From Pseudomonadota bacterium (lineage in GTDB: Bacteria; Pseudomonadota; Alphaproteobacteria; Rhizobiales; Xanthobacteraceae), in assembly GCA_023422775.1 (NCBI GenBank), contig JAFAGM010000093.1:1-64000 (forward strand): DNA of 64,000 nucleotides, read 5' to 3'. How positions within the stretch are numbered: the first letter of the stretch is position 1; every line of letters starts with the position of its first letter. This document shows, piece by piece, positions 52,737 through 61,093 of the stretch. A program made the translations under genes and the position numbers. The notes beneath the pieces were generated by a model. It saw only the letters and a list, made by a program, of their open reading frames with translations. It searched no databases and was not told the DNA's origin.

Positions 52737-53858
52737 TTACCTCGTCAGCACCACCGCGTCCGCCGCGCTGGACCTGGCAGGCGGGATCGGTCCGGGAGGC
52801 TTGACCTGTTTCATCAGATCGTTGCTCCATTCGCCTTCGACCTTGAAGTGCGCGCTGGCGCCAAGCTCGACGGCCTCGATCAGGTTATGATTGACGTAGG
52901 CGTAGATGCCGGGCTGCCTGAATGTGTAGAGCGCAGCACCCGCCGAACCGCCGCGGATGAACCAGGTCTCGAGATCCTTCTCCGGCGGGTTGACGAACTT
53001 GCCGGTTTCCCAGACGTAATCGCCGTGACCGCCGATGAGATGCGGACGCGTGTCGCGATTGGCCTGCGAATGCACGATCATGACGGTCTCGCCGACCTTG
53101 GCCGTCATCGCGTTCTTGCCCGTCAACGCGCCGACGCTGCCGTTGAACACGACATGGGTGGGGATCAGCTTGCGCATCACCTCCGTGGTGTCGGCGAAAG
53201 CTTCGCCGGGAGTGTCGTAGCTCTTGTATTTTCCGTTCTCGTCTTTCGGCACGTAGAGGTCGTTCTCGCCGATGTAGTAGACGCGGTCGTAACGCAGCGG
53301 CTTGCCCTCGCGATCCTTCAACCCGTCACGCGGCAGCACCATGACCGTGCCGTGCATGCCGGACACGACGTGCCAGGGGATCATGCCCTCCGGCGCGCAG
53401 TGATAGACGAACGTGCCGGTGCGCGTTGCCTTCCAGCGCAGCACCACCTGCTCGCCGGGATTGACGTGGGTCAGCGCACCGCCACCCAGTCCGCCGGTCG
53501 CGGAATGGAAGTCGACATTGTGCGGCATCGTGTTCGTGGCAGGGTTGACCAGTGTCACCTCGACGTAGTCACCTTCATGGACCACCATCATCGGCGCCGG
53601 CATCGATCCGTTGAACGTCATGGCCTGGAATTTGGTGCCGGCATCGTCGATGACGACTTCCTTTTCCCTGACCGTCAGCTTGAACTCGATGATCTTGGGG
53701 CCTTCCCTGGTGGCCTGTTCATGCGGGTGCACAAAGGGCGGGGCGACGAGCTCGACCGCCTGCCGCGGCAGCCTGAGATCGTCGGCAGCCAGCGCGGGGG
53801 CGGTCGCGACAAGGGCGGCGACGGCAGCGCCCAGCAATGCGGTACGGCGGGTAATCAT
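52737..53858 (-). CDS. nirK: Copper-containing nitrite reductase
   Basis: A 373-residue periplasmic enzyme reducing nitrite to nitric oxide. The start MITRRTALLGAAVAALVATA is a twin-arginine signal. Type 1 copper ligands are seen in MPHNVDFH and in HCAPEGMIPWHVVSGM (Cys, His, Met). Type 2 copper His residues are in DFHSATGG and in IPTHVVFNG. AAGGAA lies before the ATG at 53858. A palindrome TTGTTCCAAAGCAA lies 71 bp upstream. The neighbouring pseudoazurin is a likely electron donor. Confidence 0.95.
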   Translation of the reverse strand: MITRRTALLGAAVAALVATAPALAADDLRLPRQAVELVAPPFVHPHEQATREGPKIIEFKLTVREKEVVIDDAGTKFQAMTFNGSMPAPMMVVHEGDYVEVTLVNPATNTMPHNVDFHSATGGLGGGALTHVNPGEQVVLRWKATRTGTFVYHCAPEGMIPWHVVSGMHGTVMVLPRDGLKDREGKPLRYDRVYYIGENDLYVPKDENGKYKSYDTPGEAFADTTEVMRKLIPTHVVFNGSVGALTGKNAMTAKVGETVMIVHSQANRDTRPHLIGGHGDYVWETGKFVNPPEKDLETWFIRGGSAGAALYTFRQPGIYAYVNHNLIEAVELGASAHFKVEGEWSNDLMKQVKPPGPIPPARSSAADAVVLTR

Positions 53859-53928
53859 GACACGTTCCTTTCGGTGTCTGCTTCTGAAATCCGTGCTGCC
53901 CTTATGCGCCGGCCGCAGCAAGCGCTCC

Positions 53929-53942
53929 TTGTTCCAAAGCAA
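53929..53942. promoter_or_regulatory. Candidate NnrR box before nirK (TTGTTCCAAAGCAA)
   Basis: A 14-bp near-palindrome of the Crp/Fnr class, 71 bp before the nirK start. It matches the sites at 54927 and 55781 in the pattern TTGT-N6-(A/G)CAA. Confidence 0.55.
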
Positions 53943-54137
53943 CCTTCTTTCGGAATGCCGAATTGCCTTGCTGATTGCTGCGGCACGACGATGCGCGCAC
54001 CGATGCACCCGGAGCAGCGGTGCATCTGGATCTGGCGTAATGAGGAAGAACGCGAAGCGAGCCGCGAACACGGGATCGACGAGCGCGCCTTTCCGGCGAA
54101 GCTGCGATCGACGGCCGGGTGCGCCGGCGTCGAGCCG

Positions 54138-54839
54138 TCACTCCTTGCTGCGGTCTTCCGCCAGGCCAAGCAGCTTGTGCGGTTCGCGCAGGACGATGCG
54201 CTGACGTCCGCCTTCGACCAGGCCCTGCTGCTCCCATGCGCTGAGAATTCGGCTCACCGTGTGCAAGGTGGTGCCGGTCATTTCGGCGACATCCTGGCGG
54301 CTGATCGGGAAGTCGATCTCGACGCCCCGTTCGACCTTGCGGCCGGCCTGTTTGGCCAGGCGCAGGAGCGCGTGCGCGACGCGCTGCTCGACCTGCTCGC
54401 TGGACATTTCGAGGACGCGGGCATGGGTGTCCTGCAATCGGCTGCCGACCGTCTGCAGGGCACCGGCGGCCAGCGCGGGAAACTGCGCGATGAGCTGCGG
54501 CCACGCCTTCGAAGGCCAACACAGCGCGACACTGTCGACGACCGCAATGGCGGTCGCCGGATATTCCTTCAATCCCATTGCCTGCGCCACGCCGAACAGT
54601 TCGCCCGCCGACACGTAGCGCACCACGATCTGCTGTCCCTGCGGCGTCATCTTCTCGACCCTCAGATGTCCATGCAGCAGCACGAAGAAAGAATGCGCCT
54701 GCGTGCCCTGATCGAACACGCTGCTGTCCTTCGGATATCGGACCGATCGCGCTTCGGCGAGGATGATGTCGAGATCGCCGGGGCTCAGTCCGGCGAAGAC
54801 GGGAACGTTGGCGACAAGGGAGCGGTCGAGGGAAGCCAT
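54138..54839 (-). CDS. nnrR: Crp/Fnr regulator, NnrR-like
   Basis: A 233-residue regulator with an N-terminal cyclic-nucleotide-like domain and a C-terminal helix-turn-helix (ISRQDVAEMTGTTLHTVSRI). It lacks the N-terminal Cys cluster of Fnr, so it is not an iron-sulfur oxygen sensor. The recognition helix has His where Fnr and FixK have Glu (HTVSR against ETVSR). Position between nirK and the pseudoazurin gene supports an NnrR (nitric oxide response) role. This is inference from context and family. Confidence 0.75.
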   Translation of the reverse strand: MASLDRSLVANVPVFAGLSPGDLDIILAEARSVRYPKDSSVFDQGTQAHSFFVLLHGHLRVEKMTPQGQQIVVRYVSAGELFGVAQAMGLKEYPATAIAVVDSVALCWPSKAWPQLIAQFPALAAGALQTVGSRLQDTHARVLEMSSEQVEQRVAHALLRLAKQAGRKVERGVEIDFPISRQDVAEMTGTTLHTVSRILSAWEQQGLVEGGRQRIVLREPHKLLGLAEDRSKE

Positions 54840-54926
54840 TGAGCATTTTCCGGGTGCCGCCCGCGAAATGGCGGGACGAGGTAATGGCAGTCATGACATC
54901 AAATGTCGCAAAAATCGACTGTGGGC

Positions 54927-54940
54927 TTGTGCCGGAACAA
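54927..54940. promoter_or_regulatory. Candidate NnrR box before the pseudoazurin gene (TTGTGCCGGAACAA)
   Basis: A 14-bp palindrome with perfect TTGT/ACAA half sites, 79 bp before the pseudoazurin start. It could also serve the divergent nnrR-like gene. Confidence 0.6.
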
Positions 54941-55018
54941 ACTCGGTCCGGCGGTCGGGCATTAGATCTCCGCGCATGGGGTCCGCCTGGCGACCCAACA
55001 GATCAACGGGAGACGGAA

Positions 55019-55474
55019 ATGCGCGGATATTTGGTGGCGGCAGCGGTTGGCCTGGCCGTGGCTATGGCCGGTGGCGCGACGGCGGCCGAAGTCGAGGTCA
55101 AAATGCTCAACAGGGGGGCCGAGGGCCCGATGGTGTTCGAGCCGGCCCTGATCAAGGTCGCGCCGGGCGATACCGTCAAGTTCGTGTCGACCGACAAGGG
55201 CCATAATGCCGAGACCATCAAGGGTATGGTCCCGGACGGAGGAACGACCTTCGTCGGCAAGATGGGCGAGAATGTCGCCGCGAAGTTCGACCAGGCCGGA
55301 ATCTATGGCATCAAATGCGCGCCGCACTACGGCATGGGCATGGTGGCGATGGTCGTGGTGGGGGCTCCCGCCAACGAGGAGCAGGCGAGGGCGATACCCC
55401 AGGTCGGCAAGGCCAAGCAGGTCTTCGCTACCTTGTTCGAAAGGCTTGCCGCGAACAAGACGGCTGCAAAGTAG
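55019..55474 (+). CDS. Pseudoazurin (blue copper protein)
   Basis: A 151-residue periplasmic electron carrier. The signal peptide is MRGYLVAAAVGLAVAMAGGA, cleaved near ATA-AEVEV. Copper ligands are His in STDKGHNAET and Cys, His and Met in KCAPHYGMGM. It is likely to donate electrons to NirK. GGGAG lies before the ATG. A strong terminator follows the stop. Confidence 0.93.
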   Translation: MRGYLVAAAVGLAVAMAGGATAAEVEVKMLNRGAEGPMVFEPALIKVAPGDTVKFVSTDKGHNAETIKGMVPDGGTTFVGKMGENVAAKFDQAGIYGIKCAPHYGMGMVAMVVVGAPANEEQARAIPQVGKAKQVFATLFERLAANKTAAK

Positions 55475-55496
55475 ATCGTCTGACCAAGGAAGAGAG

Positions 55497-55525
55497 AGAG
55501 CGGCCCGCCGGGCCGCTCTCCCTGT
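55497..55525 (+). terminator. Rho-independent terminator after the pseudoazurin gene
   Basis: A perfect 10-bp stem AGAGCGGCCC/GGGCCGCTCT with a 3-base loop is followed by CCCTGTTTT. It lies between two convergent stop codons. Confidence 0.8.
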
Positions 55526-55527
55526 TT

Positions 55528-55725
55528 TCAGTGTGCGGTGGGCAATTCTGCAATGTGCTCTTCCGCCTTGCCCGAGCAATGCCCGCAACACATCCCGTCG
55601 GCAGCGGCGGGCGCATAGGCCGTTGCGGCGGCCACATCGGCCTGTTCGCGCGCTCTCCTGGCCTCCTTCTGAAGTTCGGCTGGCAGGAACCCGAGGTTTT
55701 GCCGTATCCGTTCAAATATCCGCAT
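55528..55725 (-). CDS. Small Cys-motif protein (CCGHCSGK, CCGSCS type)
   Basis: A 65-residue protein with a helical N-terminus (MRIFERIRQNLGFLPAELQK) and a C-terminal MCCGHCSGKAEEH. This resembles a short motif protein known from denitrifying bacteria. The ATG at 55725 has AGGAG six bases upstream. It is divergent from nnrS and shares the regulatory box at 55781 with it. Function unknown; the Cys residues suggest metal binding. Confidence 0.65.
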   Translation of the reverse strand: MRIFERIRQNLGFLPAELQKEARRAREQADVAAATAYAPAAADGMCCGHCSGKAEEHIAELPTAH

Positions 55726-55780
55726 CGCCATCTCCTTTTGCTGGATTTTTCCTGCATACAGTCCGCGATGGCGACGGTCT

Positions 55781-55794
55781 TTGTGCCTGGACAA
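55781..55794. promoter_or_regulatory. Candidate NnrR box between the Cys-motif gene and nnrS (TTGTGCCTGGACAA)
   Basis: A 14-bp palindrome with perfect TTGT/ACAA half sites, 64 bp before nnrS and 56 bp before the divergent small gene. Confidence 0.6.
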
Positions 55795-55857
55795 AGAGGC
55801 CACGGCTGGCGCAGCTAGGATAGAATTTGGAGCAGGGTCCAATGCAAGAGTAACGTC

Positions 55858-57033
55858 ATGTCGATCGCGCGTTTGAGAGATTACCGGGGCCCGGCGCTGT
55901 TCTCGTACGGCTTCCGGCCGTTCTTCTTCTTCGGGGCAGTCTATGCGGGCGCCGCCATGCTGGTGTGGTTGCCGGCCTTTTACGGGATGCTCCAACTCGG
56001 AACGGCGTTCGCGCCACGGGACTGGCACGTCCACGAGATGCTGTTTGGATATATCGCCGCTGTCGTCGCCGGGTTCCTGCTGACGGCGGTGCCCAACTGG
56101 ACAGGAAGGTTGCCGCTGCAGGGCAGGCCGCTGGTGCTGCTGTTCTCCGCCTGGGTTGCGGGACGCGTTGCCGTCAGCGTTTCCGCGTGGATCGGCTGGG
56201 GGCCGGCGGCAGCGATCGATTCGCTGTTCCTGATCCTGCTTGCGGCCGCCGCCGCGCGCGAGATCATTGCCGGCAGGAAGTGGGGCAACCTCAAGATCGT
56301 CGTCATTGTCGGCCTGCTGGCAGCCGGTAACCTCGCGTTTCACCTGGAGGCGCATTTCACGGGGGTGGCGGAATACGCAACCCGTGGCGGCGTCGCCATG
56401 GTGATCGTGCTGATCGCGCTGATCGGCGGGCGCATCATTCCGAGCTTCACACGCAACTGGCTGGCGCGGCAGGGACCGGGAAGAATGCCATCGCCGTTCG
56501 GCCGCTTCGATGCCGCAACGATGGCCGTTACCGTGTTCGTGCTTGCGCTATGGGTGGCACGACCGCTGGACCGGATCAGCGGCGTGCTGCTGCTGGCATG
56601 CGGCCTCATGCACATCGTTCGCCTGGTGCGCTGGACCGGCTACCGCACGTTCGCGGACCGCCTGGTGCTGATCCTGCACGTCGCCTATGCCTTCATCCCT
56701 GCGGGCTTCATCCTCACCGCGCTCTCTGCGTTCGATCTGATTGCGCCAGGCGCCGGGATCCACGCATGGACGGGTGGCGCCATCGGCACGATGACGCTCG
56801 CGGTGATGAGCCGGGCCACGCTTGGGCACACCGGGCGGCAGCTGGAGGCCTCCGCGGCGACGCATCTGATCTATGCGTCGGTCATCGTCGCTGCTCTGGC
56901 GAGGGTCTGCGCTGCGCTGGAAGTCGATCACACCCAGGCGCTGCTGGTTGTTTCCGGCATTGCCTGGGCGGCGGCATTTCTCGGATTTGCCGCCGCCTAT
57001 TCGGTGGCGTTCTGGTCGCCGCGGCGGTTCTGA
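55858..57033 (+). CDS. nnrS: NnrS family membrane protein
   Basis: A 391-residue integral membrane protein with about twelve hydrophobic segments. The blocks LFSYGFRPFFFFGAVYA, WHVHEMLFGYIAAVVAGFLL, and GGRIIPSFTRNWLA are typical of NnrS, with the conserved His in WHVHEMLFG. NnrS proteins bind heme and copper and relieve nitric oxide stress. It belongs to the denitrification cluster. Confidence 0.93.
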   Translation: MSIARLRDYRGPALFSYGFRPFFFFGAVYAGAAMLVWLPAFYGMLQLGTAFAPRDWHVHEMLFGYIAAVVAGFLLTAVPNWTGRLPLQGRPLVLLFSAWVAGRVAVSVSAWIGWGPAAAIDSLFLILLAAAAAREIIAGRKWGNLKIVVIVGLLAAGNLAFHLEAHFTGVAEYATRGGVAMVIVLIALIGGRIIPSFTRNWLARQGPGRMPSPFGRFDAATMAVTVFVLALWVARPLDRISGVLLLACGLMHIVRLVRWTGYRTFADRLVLILHVAYAFIPAGFILTALSAFDLIAPGAGIHAWTGGAIGTMTLAVMSRATLGHTGRQLEASAATHLIYASVIVAALARVCAALEVDHTQALLVVSGIAWAAAFLGFAAAYSVAFWSPRRF

Positions 57034-57109
57034 TAACTTCGAACCGGCGCCAAGCCAAAGAGCCGATGTTGCCGTTAGCCTGTCAGGTAACGTGGCTCCG
57101 GCTGCGCTT

Positions 57110-57343
57110 TCATGGCGGGGCTGGACGGCTTGACGGGTTTGCGAACCCGCGATGGTCGTCCGCCAGGTGCATCACCTCGACACAGTCGGCGTTCAGTCGT
57201 TCGTTGTCGACCAACTGTTCCGCCAGCACCAGCGCCTGCGACGGGCCGTCCGACCGGACGTCGACCTGGTGCTGGAGGCACTTGAAACCGTGGCCATCCG
57301 AACTCAGGAGATCCTTGTAGAAGGAGACGCGGTAAGTGTTCAT
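57110..57343 (-). CDS. Small conserved hypothetical protein
   Basis: A 77-residue protein (MNTYRVSFYKDLLSSDGHGF), alpha/beta in appearance. GGAGGG lies seven bases before the ATG at 57343, so this start is preferred over the one 18 nt upstream. It lies between nnrS and fixK and may be part of the low-oxygen regulon. Function unknown. Confidence 0.65.
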   Translation of the reverse strand: MNTYRVSFYKDLLSSDGHGFKCLQHQVDVRSDGPSQALVLAEQLVDNERLNADCVEVMHLADDHRGFANPSSRPAPP

Positions 57344-57378
57344 CCTGTTACCCTCCGGCATCCGGTCGCAGTTTGCGC

Positions 57379-58089
57379 TCAGACGTCCATGTCGGCCAGC
57401 CGCTGGCGATTGCGCAGCACGATCTGGCGGGCGCTCGAAAACACCAGGACGCCCTGGTCGCTAAGCTGCGAAAGTGTCCGCGACACCGTTTCCAGCGTCA
57501 GCCCGAGATAATCGCCGATGTCGCGGCGGCACATCGGTAGCGCCAACATGCCGGCCCTGGTAAGCCTGCGATCCATCTCCAGCAGGAACGTGGCAACCTT
57601 TTCCATCGCGGTCTTGCGGCCGAGCAGCAGCATGTGATCTTCGGCGTGCCGGAGCTCGCTGGCCGTCATGATCCAGAGATGATGGGCAACCTTTACATTC
57701 GTTCCTGCGGCGGCTTCGAGATTGGGTCGCTTGACCAGCCGGACGGTGGTGTCGACGATGGCTTCGGCTGTCAGGCGATGGGCCGGACCGGAATCGAGGC
57801 CGAACACGTCACCCGGCAGCAGGAACGCGCCGATCTGGCGCCGCCCGTCATTCAGAAGCTTGTAGGTGCGAACGGCACCACGGATCACCTGATAGACGTA
57901 TTCGGCAGGCTCGCTTTCGCCGTAGATTTCCTCGTCCTTCCGGTAGGAATACTCGGTGGCGATCACGCCCGTACAGCTGGCGATCAGGCCGAACTGGTCG
58001 ACGGTGGGGGCCATCGGTGGGCGGGAGGCGTTAAAGCCCTTGGCTGCCGGGACTGACGGGGTGGTGATCGTCTGGGTGCGCATTGCCAT
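57379..58089 (-). CDS. fixK: FixK-type Crp/Fnr regulator (FixK2-like)
   Basis: A 236-residue activator of microaerobic genes. The N-terminal half is a cAMP-receptor-like beta roll, and the C-terminal helix-turn-helix reads CRRDIGDYLGLTLETVSRTL. Cys 187, just before that helix, matches the redox-sensitive Cys 183 of Bradyrhizobium FixK2. There is no Fnr-type Cys cluster, so oxygen control should come through FixLJ. The gene order fixL-fixJ-receiver-fixK is that of Bradyrhizobium. TTGA-N6-TCAA-type boxes, its expected targets, lie at 60997 and 63830. Confidence 0.9.
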   Translation of the reverse strand: MAMRTQTITTPSVPAAKGFNASRPPMAPTVDQFGLIASCTGVIATEYSYRKDEEIYGESEPAEYVYQVIRGAVRTYKLLNDGRRQIGAFLLPGDVFGLDSGPAHRLTAEAIVDTTVRLVKRPNLEAAAGTNVKVAHHLWIMTASELRHAEDHMLLLGRKTAMEKVATFLLEMDRRLTRAGMLALPMCRRDIGDYLGLTLETVSRTLSQLSDQGVLVFSSARQIVLRNRQRLADMDV

Positions 58090-58202
58090 CTCCTCGAAGC
58101 GGGATGGCTTTGTTTACGGAGGATTGCTGCGGCCTGATATTTCGGTCGATATCCTAAGGACCCCCCCTTACGGGATCCTACGGAGTTGACCGGACCTCTT
58201 TC

Positions 58203-58640
58203 TCAGGGCCGGCCGCCGGCGTCGCGCGCATCGATGGCGCTTCGGACGCATTCGACCAGATTTTCCTCGAGGTTGGGCTTCAACAGCACCCGACGCACCC
58301 CGGCCGAACTGGCCCTGGCCGAGATGCTTTCATCCGGATACCCCGTGATCATGACGATTGGCGTCGAGACGTTGAGGCGCCGCAGCCGCAGGGTCAATTC
58401 CAGACCATCCATCTCGGCCATCTTGTAGTCCACGACAAGGCAATCCGCCCGATGCCGGGTGGAGGACCCAAGCAAAGCCGCCCCGCTGCGGAAGGTTCGG
58501 ACGTCGAACCCTTCGGTTTCCAGGAGAAATCGCAGGGATGTACGGACGTCGTAGTCGTCATCCACGACATAGATCATCGTTTTTCCGGGCGGAGAGCCTG
58601 TCCCGCTTTCACCGTCGGGGTTGTCTTGGGCACCAATCAT
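58203..58640 (-). CDS. Receiver-only response regulator between fixJ and fixK
   Basis: A 145-residue protein consisting of one receiver domain after a 20-residue tail. The acidic pair is in VVDDDYDV, the phospho-acceptor Asp is D71 in LVVDYKMAEMDG, and the Lys is in LLKPN. There is no output domain. A gene of this kind sits at the same place in Bradyrhizobium. It may drain phosphate from FixL or another kinase, which is unproven. Confidence 0.85.
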   Translation of the reverse strand: MIGAQDNPDGESGTGSPPGKTMIYVVDDDYDVRTSLRFLLETEGFDVRTFRSGAALLGSSTRHRADCLVVDYKMAEMDGLELTLRLRRLNVSTPIVMITGYPDESISARASSAGVRRVLLKPNLEENLVECVRSAIDARDAGGRP

Positions 58641-58683
58641 CCGGACAAGTTAGCCGGTTTGCCTGTTGCCGGATTGACTTGGC

Positions 58684-59301
58684 TCAATCTTCGACGATTC
58701 CAGCCCGGATCGCGAACCGGACCAGTTCGGAAAGGTTGCCGGCCTGCATCTTGGTCATGACGTTCGCCCGGTAGACCTCAACCGTGCGGGGACTGATATC
58801 GTATTCCCTGGCGATCGTCTTGTTCGATTGCCCCGTCACCAGCCCCTGCATCACCTGGCGCTCGCGCTGGGTAAGGCTCGCCACCCGCGCCGCCATATCG
58901 GCCGAAGCCGCATCGCTTTTCGAGCCGCTCTGCTGCTCCAAAAGCGCGGTCTCGATCATTCCGATCAGCCGCTCATCCTCGAACGGCTTTTCCAGAAAAT
59001 CGATCGCGCCCAGTTTCATCGCTTCGACGGCCAGCGGCACGTCGCCGTGGCCGGTCATCACGATCACGGGAAGCTTTCGGGCACCCGAATTTAGCCGGCG
59101 CAGCAACTCCATCCCGTCGATGCCGGGCATGCGCACGTCCGTCACCAGGCAGCCGGGCTCCAGTCTTGCAAGTTCGTCCAGAAACACCTGAGCGGAATTG
59201 AAAACGCGCACAGTGAAGCCGGCCGAGCCCAGGAGAAAATCCAGTGAGTCGCGCATCGCCGGATCGTCGTCGACGACATAGACGTTCTTATCCTGCGACA
59301 T
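58684..59301 (-). CDS. fixJ: Response regulator FixJ
   Basis: A 205-residue activator of fixK and related promoters. The receiver domain has D55 in LVTDVRMPGIDG. The C-terminal LuxR-type helix-turn-helix reads LTQRERQVMQGLVTGQSNKT and SPRTVEVYRANVMTKM. Its start overlaps the end of fixL by 14 bases, so the two are translationally coupled. Confidence 0.95.
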   Translation of the reverse strand: MSQDKNVYVVDDDPAMRDSLDFLLGSAGFTVRVFNSAQVFLDELARLEPGCLVTDVRMPGIDGMELLRRLNSGARKLPVIVMTGHGDVPLAVEAMKLGAIDFLEKPFEDERLIGMIETALLEQQSGSKSDAASADMAARVASLTQRERQVMQGLVTGQSNKTIAREYDISPRTVEVYRANVMTKMQAGNLSELVRFAIRAGIVED

Positions 59302-60823
59302 CGATCATATCCTTGGCAGGCGCAGCGGGCAGGGTGAAGCGGAACGTGGCGCCGCCGGACGAGTTCGTCTCAGCCCACATCCGGCCGCCATGGGTTTCGA
59401 TGATCGTCCGGCTGATCGAGAGACCAACACCCATGCCGGCTTCCTTGGTGGTGAAAAATGGCTGGAACAGATTTGCAGGGGCACCGTCGGCGAAACCGGA
59501 TCCGGTGTCCGAAACGGCCAGTTCGATCATGTCATCTGCGGCCCTGGTGTTTGAGGCTATCAGTTCGCGATGCGTCGAATGCTCCATCGCCTCCAGCGCG
59601 TTGCGGAACAGGTTGACCAGCACCTGCTGAATCTGGACCCTGTCGGCAAGCACCAGATCGCACGACGGATCCAGGTTGAAGCGCAGGAACACGCCCTGCT
59701 CCCGGGCGCCCGTGAGCCCGAGGGCGCCGGCCTCTTCGACCATCTTCGAAAGGCGCTCCACGCGCTTCTCGGACGCGTCGCGCGCGACGAAGTTGCGCAA
59801 TCGCCTGATGATGTCGCCGGCGCGCATCGCCTGCTCCGCGGCGCGATCGAGTGCTGCTTCGATCTTCGGCGCGTTCGCATCGGTGCTGCCGGCCAGCAGG
59901 CGGCGCGATCCCTTCATGTAGTTGCTGATCGCCGACAGCGGCTGATTGAGTTCGTGGGCGAGGGCGGATGCCATCTCGCCCATCGCAGTGAGGCGGGAGA
60001 CGTGGACCAGTTCGGATTGCAGTTCCTGCAACCTTGCCTGGGTTTGCTGCTGCTCGGTGAGGTCGCGGACGAAGCCGGTGAAGTACGGCTTTCCACCCGA
60101 CTGCATCTCGCCGATGGTGAGGTGCATCGGAAACGTGGTGCCGTCCCTGCGCATGCCGGTCACGATACGGCCGATGCCGATGATGTGCCGTTCTCCGGTC
60201 TTCAGGTAGCGGGCGAGGTAGCCGTCATGGCGGCTGCGATCCGGCTCCGGCATCAACTCGCTGATGTTTTTTCCGATCGCTTCGGGCTCGGTGTAGCCGA
60301 ACTGCCGCTCGGCGGCGCTGGAGAAGAACTGCATGATGCCATGCTCGTCGATCACGATCATCGCATCCGGGACCGTATCCAGGATCGAGCGGAAATGCTT
60401 CTCGCGGACCCTGACGGCGTCCTCCAGGCGCTTCTCATGGTCAATATCGATCACGACGCCGATGAGTCGCGCTGGCGCGCCATCGGAGCCGTTGACGACG
60501 GTGCCGAGTGCTCGCACCCAATGGCCTTCCTCCGATCGGGGCAGCCGGTACCGAATGTCGAAATTGCACCCGGTGGCGATCGACTGCTGCAGTGCTGCTT
60601 CGGTGCGACCGCGATCCTGCGGTTCCAGCAGGGAGAGGAAAAACTCGTAGTCGACGGGCGCATCGGTCGCTACGCCGAAGAGCGTTCGGGTGGTGTTGGA
60701 CCAGTCCAGCTTCCGGATCGAAAGATCCAGGTCCCAGGTGCCGACACCCGACCTCTCGGCAGCGCTGCGTACATTCTCGTCGAGCGGATCCTGGTTCAGG
60801 AACGATCGGTCGGCGTCAATCAT
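59288..60823 (-). CDS. fixL: Oxygen-sensing histidine kinase FixL
   Basis: A 511-residue sensor. A first PAS domain at residues 20-130 is followed by the heme PAS domain at 140-255. Heme-pocket residues are kept: His 199 (axial ligand), Arg 205, His 213 and Arg 219 in HIIGIGR, matching 200, 206, 214 and 220 of B. diazoefficiens FixL. The kinase part has the phosphorylated His 290 in LAHELNQPLSAI and ATP-binding boxes (VLVNLFRNALEAM, DTGSGF, GMGVGLSI). The start is at 60823 (MIDADRSFLNQ). Confidence 0.95.
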   Translation of the reverse strand: MIDADRSFLNQDPLDENVRSAAERSGVGTWDLDLSIRKLDWSNTTRTLFGVATDAPVDYEFFLSLLEPQDRGRTEAALQQSIATGCNFDIRYRLPRSEEGHWVRALGTVVNGSDGAPARLIGVVIDIDHEKRLEDAVRVREKHFRSILDTVPDAMIVIDEHGIMQFFSSAAERQFGYTEPEAIGKNISELMPEPDRSRHDGYLARYLKTGERHIIGIGRIVTGMRRDGTTFPMHLTIGEMQSGGKPYFTGFVRDLTEQQQTQARLQELQSELVHVSRLTAMGEMASALAHELNQPLSAISNYMKGSRRLLAGSTDANAPKIEAALDRAAEQAMRAGDIIRRLRNFVARDASEKRVERLSKMVEEAGALGLTGAREQGVFLRFNLDPSCDLVLADRVQIQQVLVNLFRNALEAMEHSTHRELIASNTRAADDMIELAVSDTGSGFADGAPANLFQPFFTTKEAGMGVGLSISRTIIETHGGRMWAETNSSGGATFRFTLPAAPAKDMIDVAG

Positions 60824-60996
60824 GTTTCGCTTTCGAGAGCCTTCCCAGTTGCCGGAAATCGCGTCCAATCGGGCCGGCGATGGAACCGCGACGAAATTTG
60901 TTACTAGCACCTACCGCATTGAAATAGAACGAAATTCTCAACGATTGCGGCGACGTGGCGCGCCGGCGGATGCCGCATCCGCGCGAATCGAAGCCC

Positions 60997-61010
60997 TTGA
61001 TCTAGGTCAG
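60997..61010. promoter_or_regulatory. Candidate FixK/Fnr box (TTGATCTAGGTCAG)
   Basis: A 14-bp site matching TTGA-N6-TCA(A/G), 83 bp before the Usp gene and between it and the divergent fixL. It fits the FixK consensus in all but the last base. Confidence 0.55.
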
Positions 61011-61093
61011 TTTCCATCGGCCACGGGGCGTTAGGATGCCTCCCGTAGACCGGGCGCTCGCAAGACATTTCGCGCCGGCAGGTGGAGCAGGCG

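Noticed and set aside
52848..54842. Long plus-strand open frame (664 codons)
   Set aside because: It lies opposite nirK and the Crp/Fnr gene, both clear by motif; the translation has no domain.
58090..58202. FixJ binding site before fixK
   Set aside because: CCTTACGG-like pieces are present near 58165-58185, but I cannot match them to a defined FixJ consensus with confidence.
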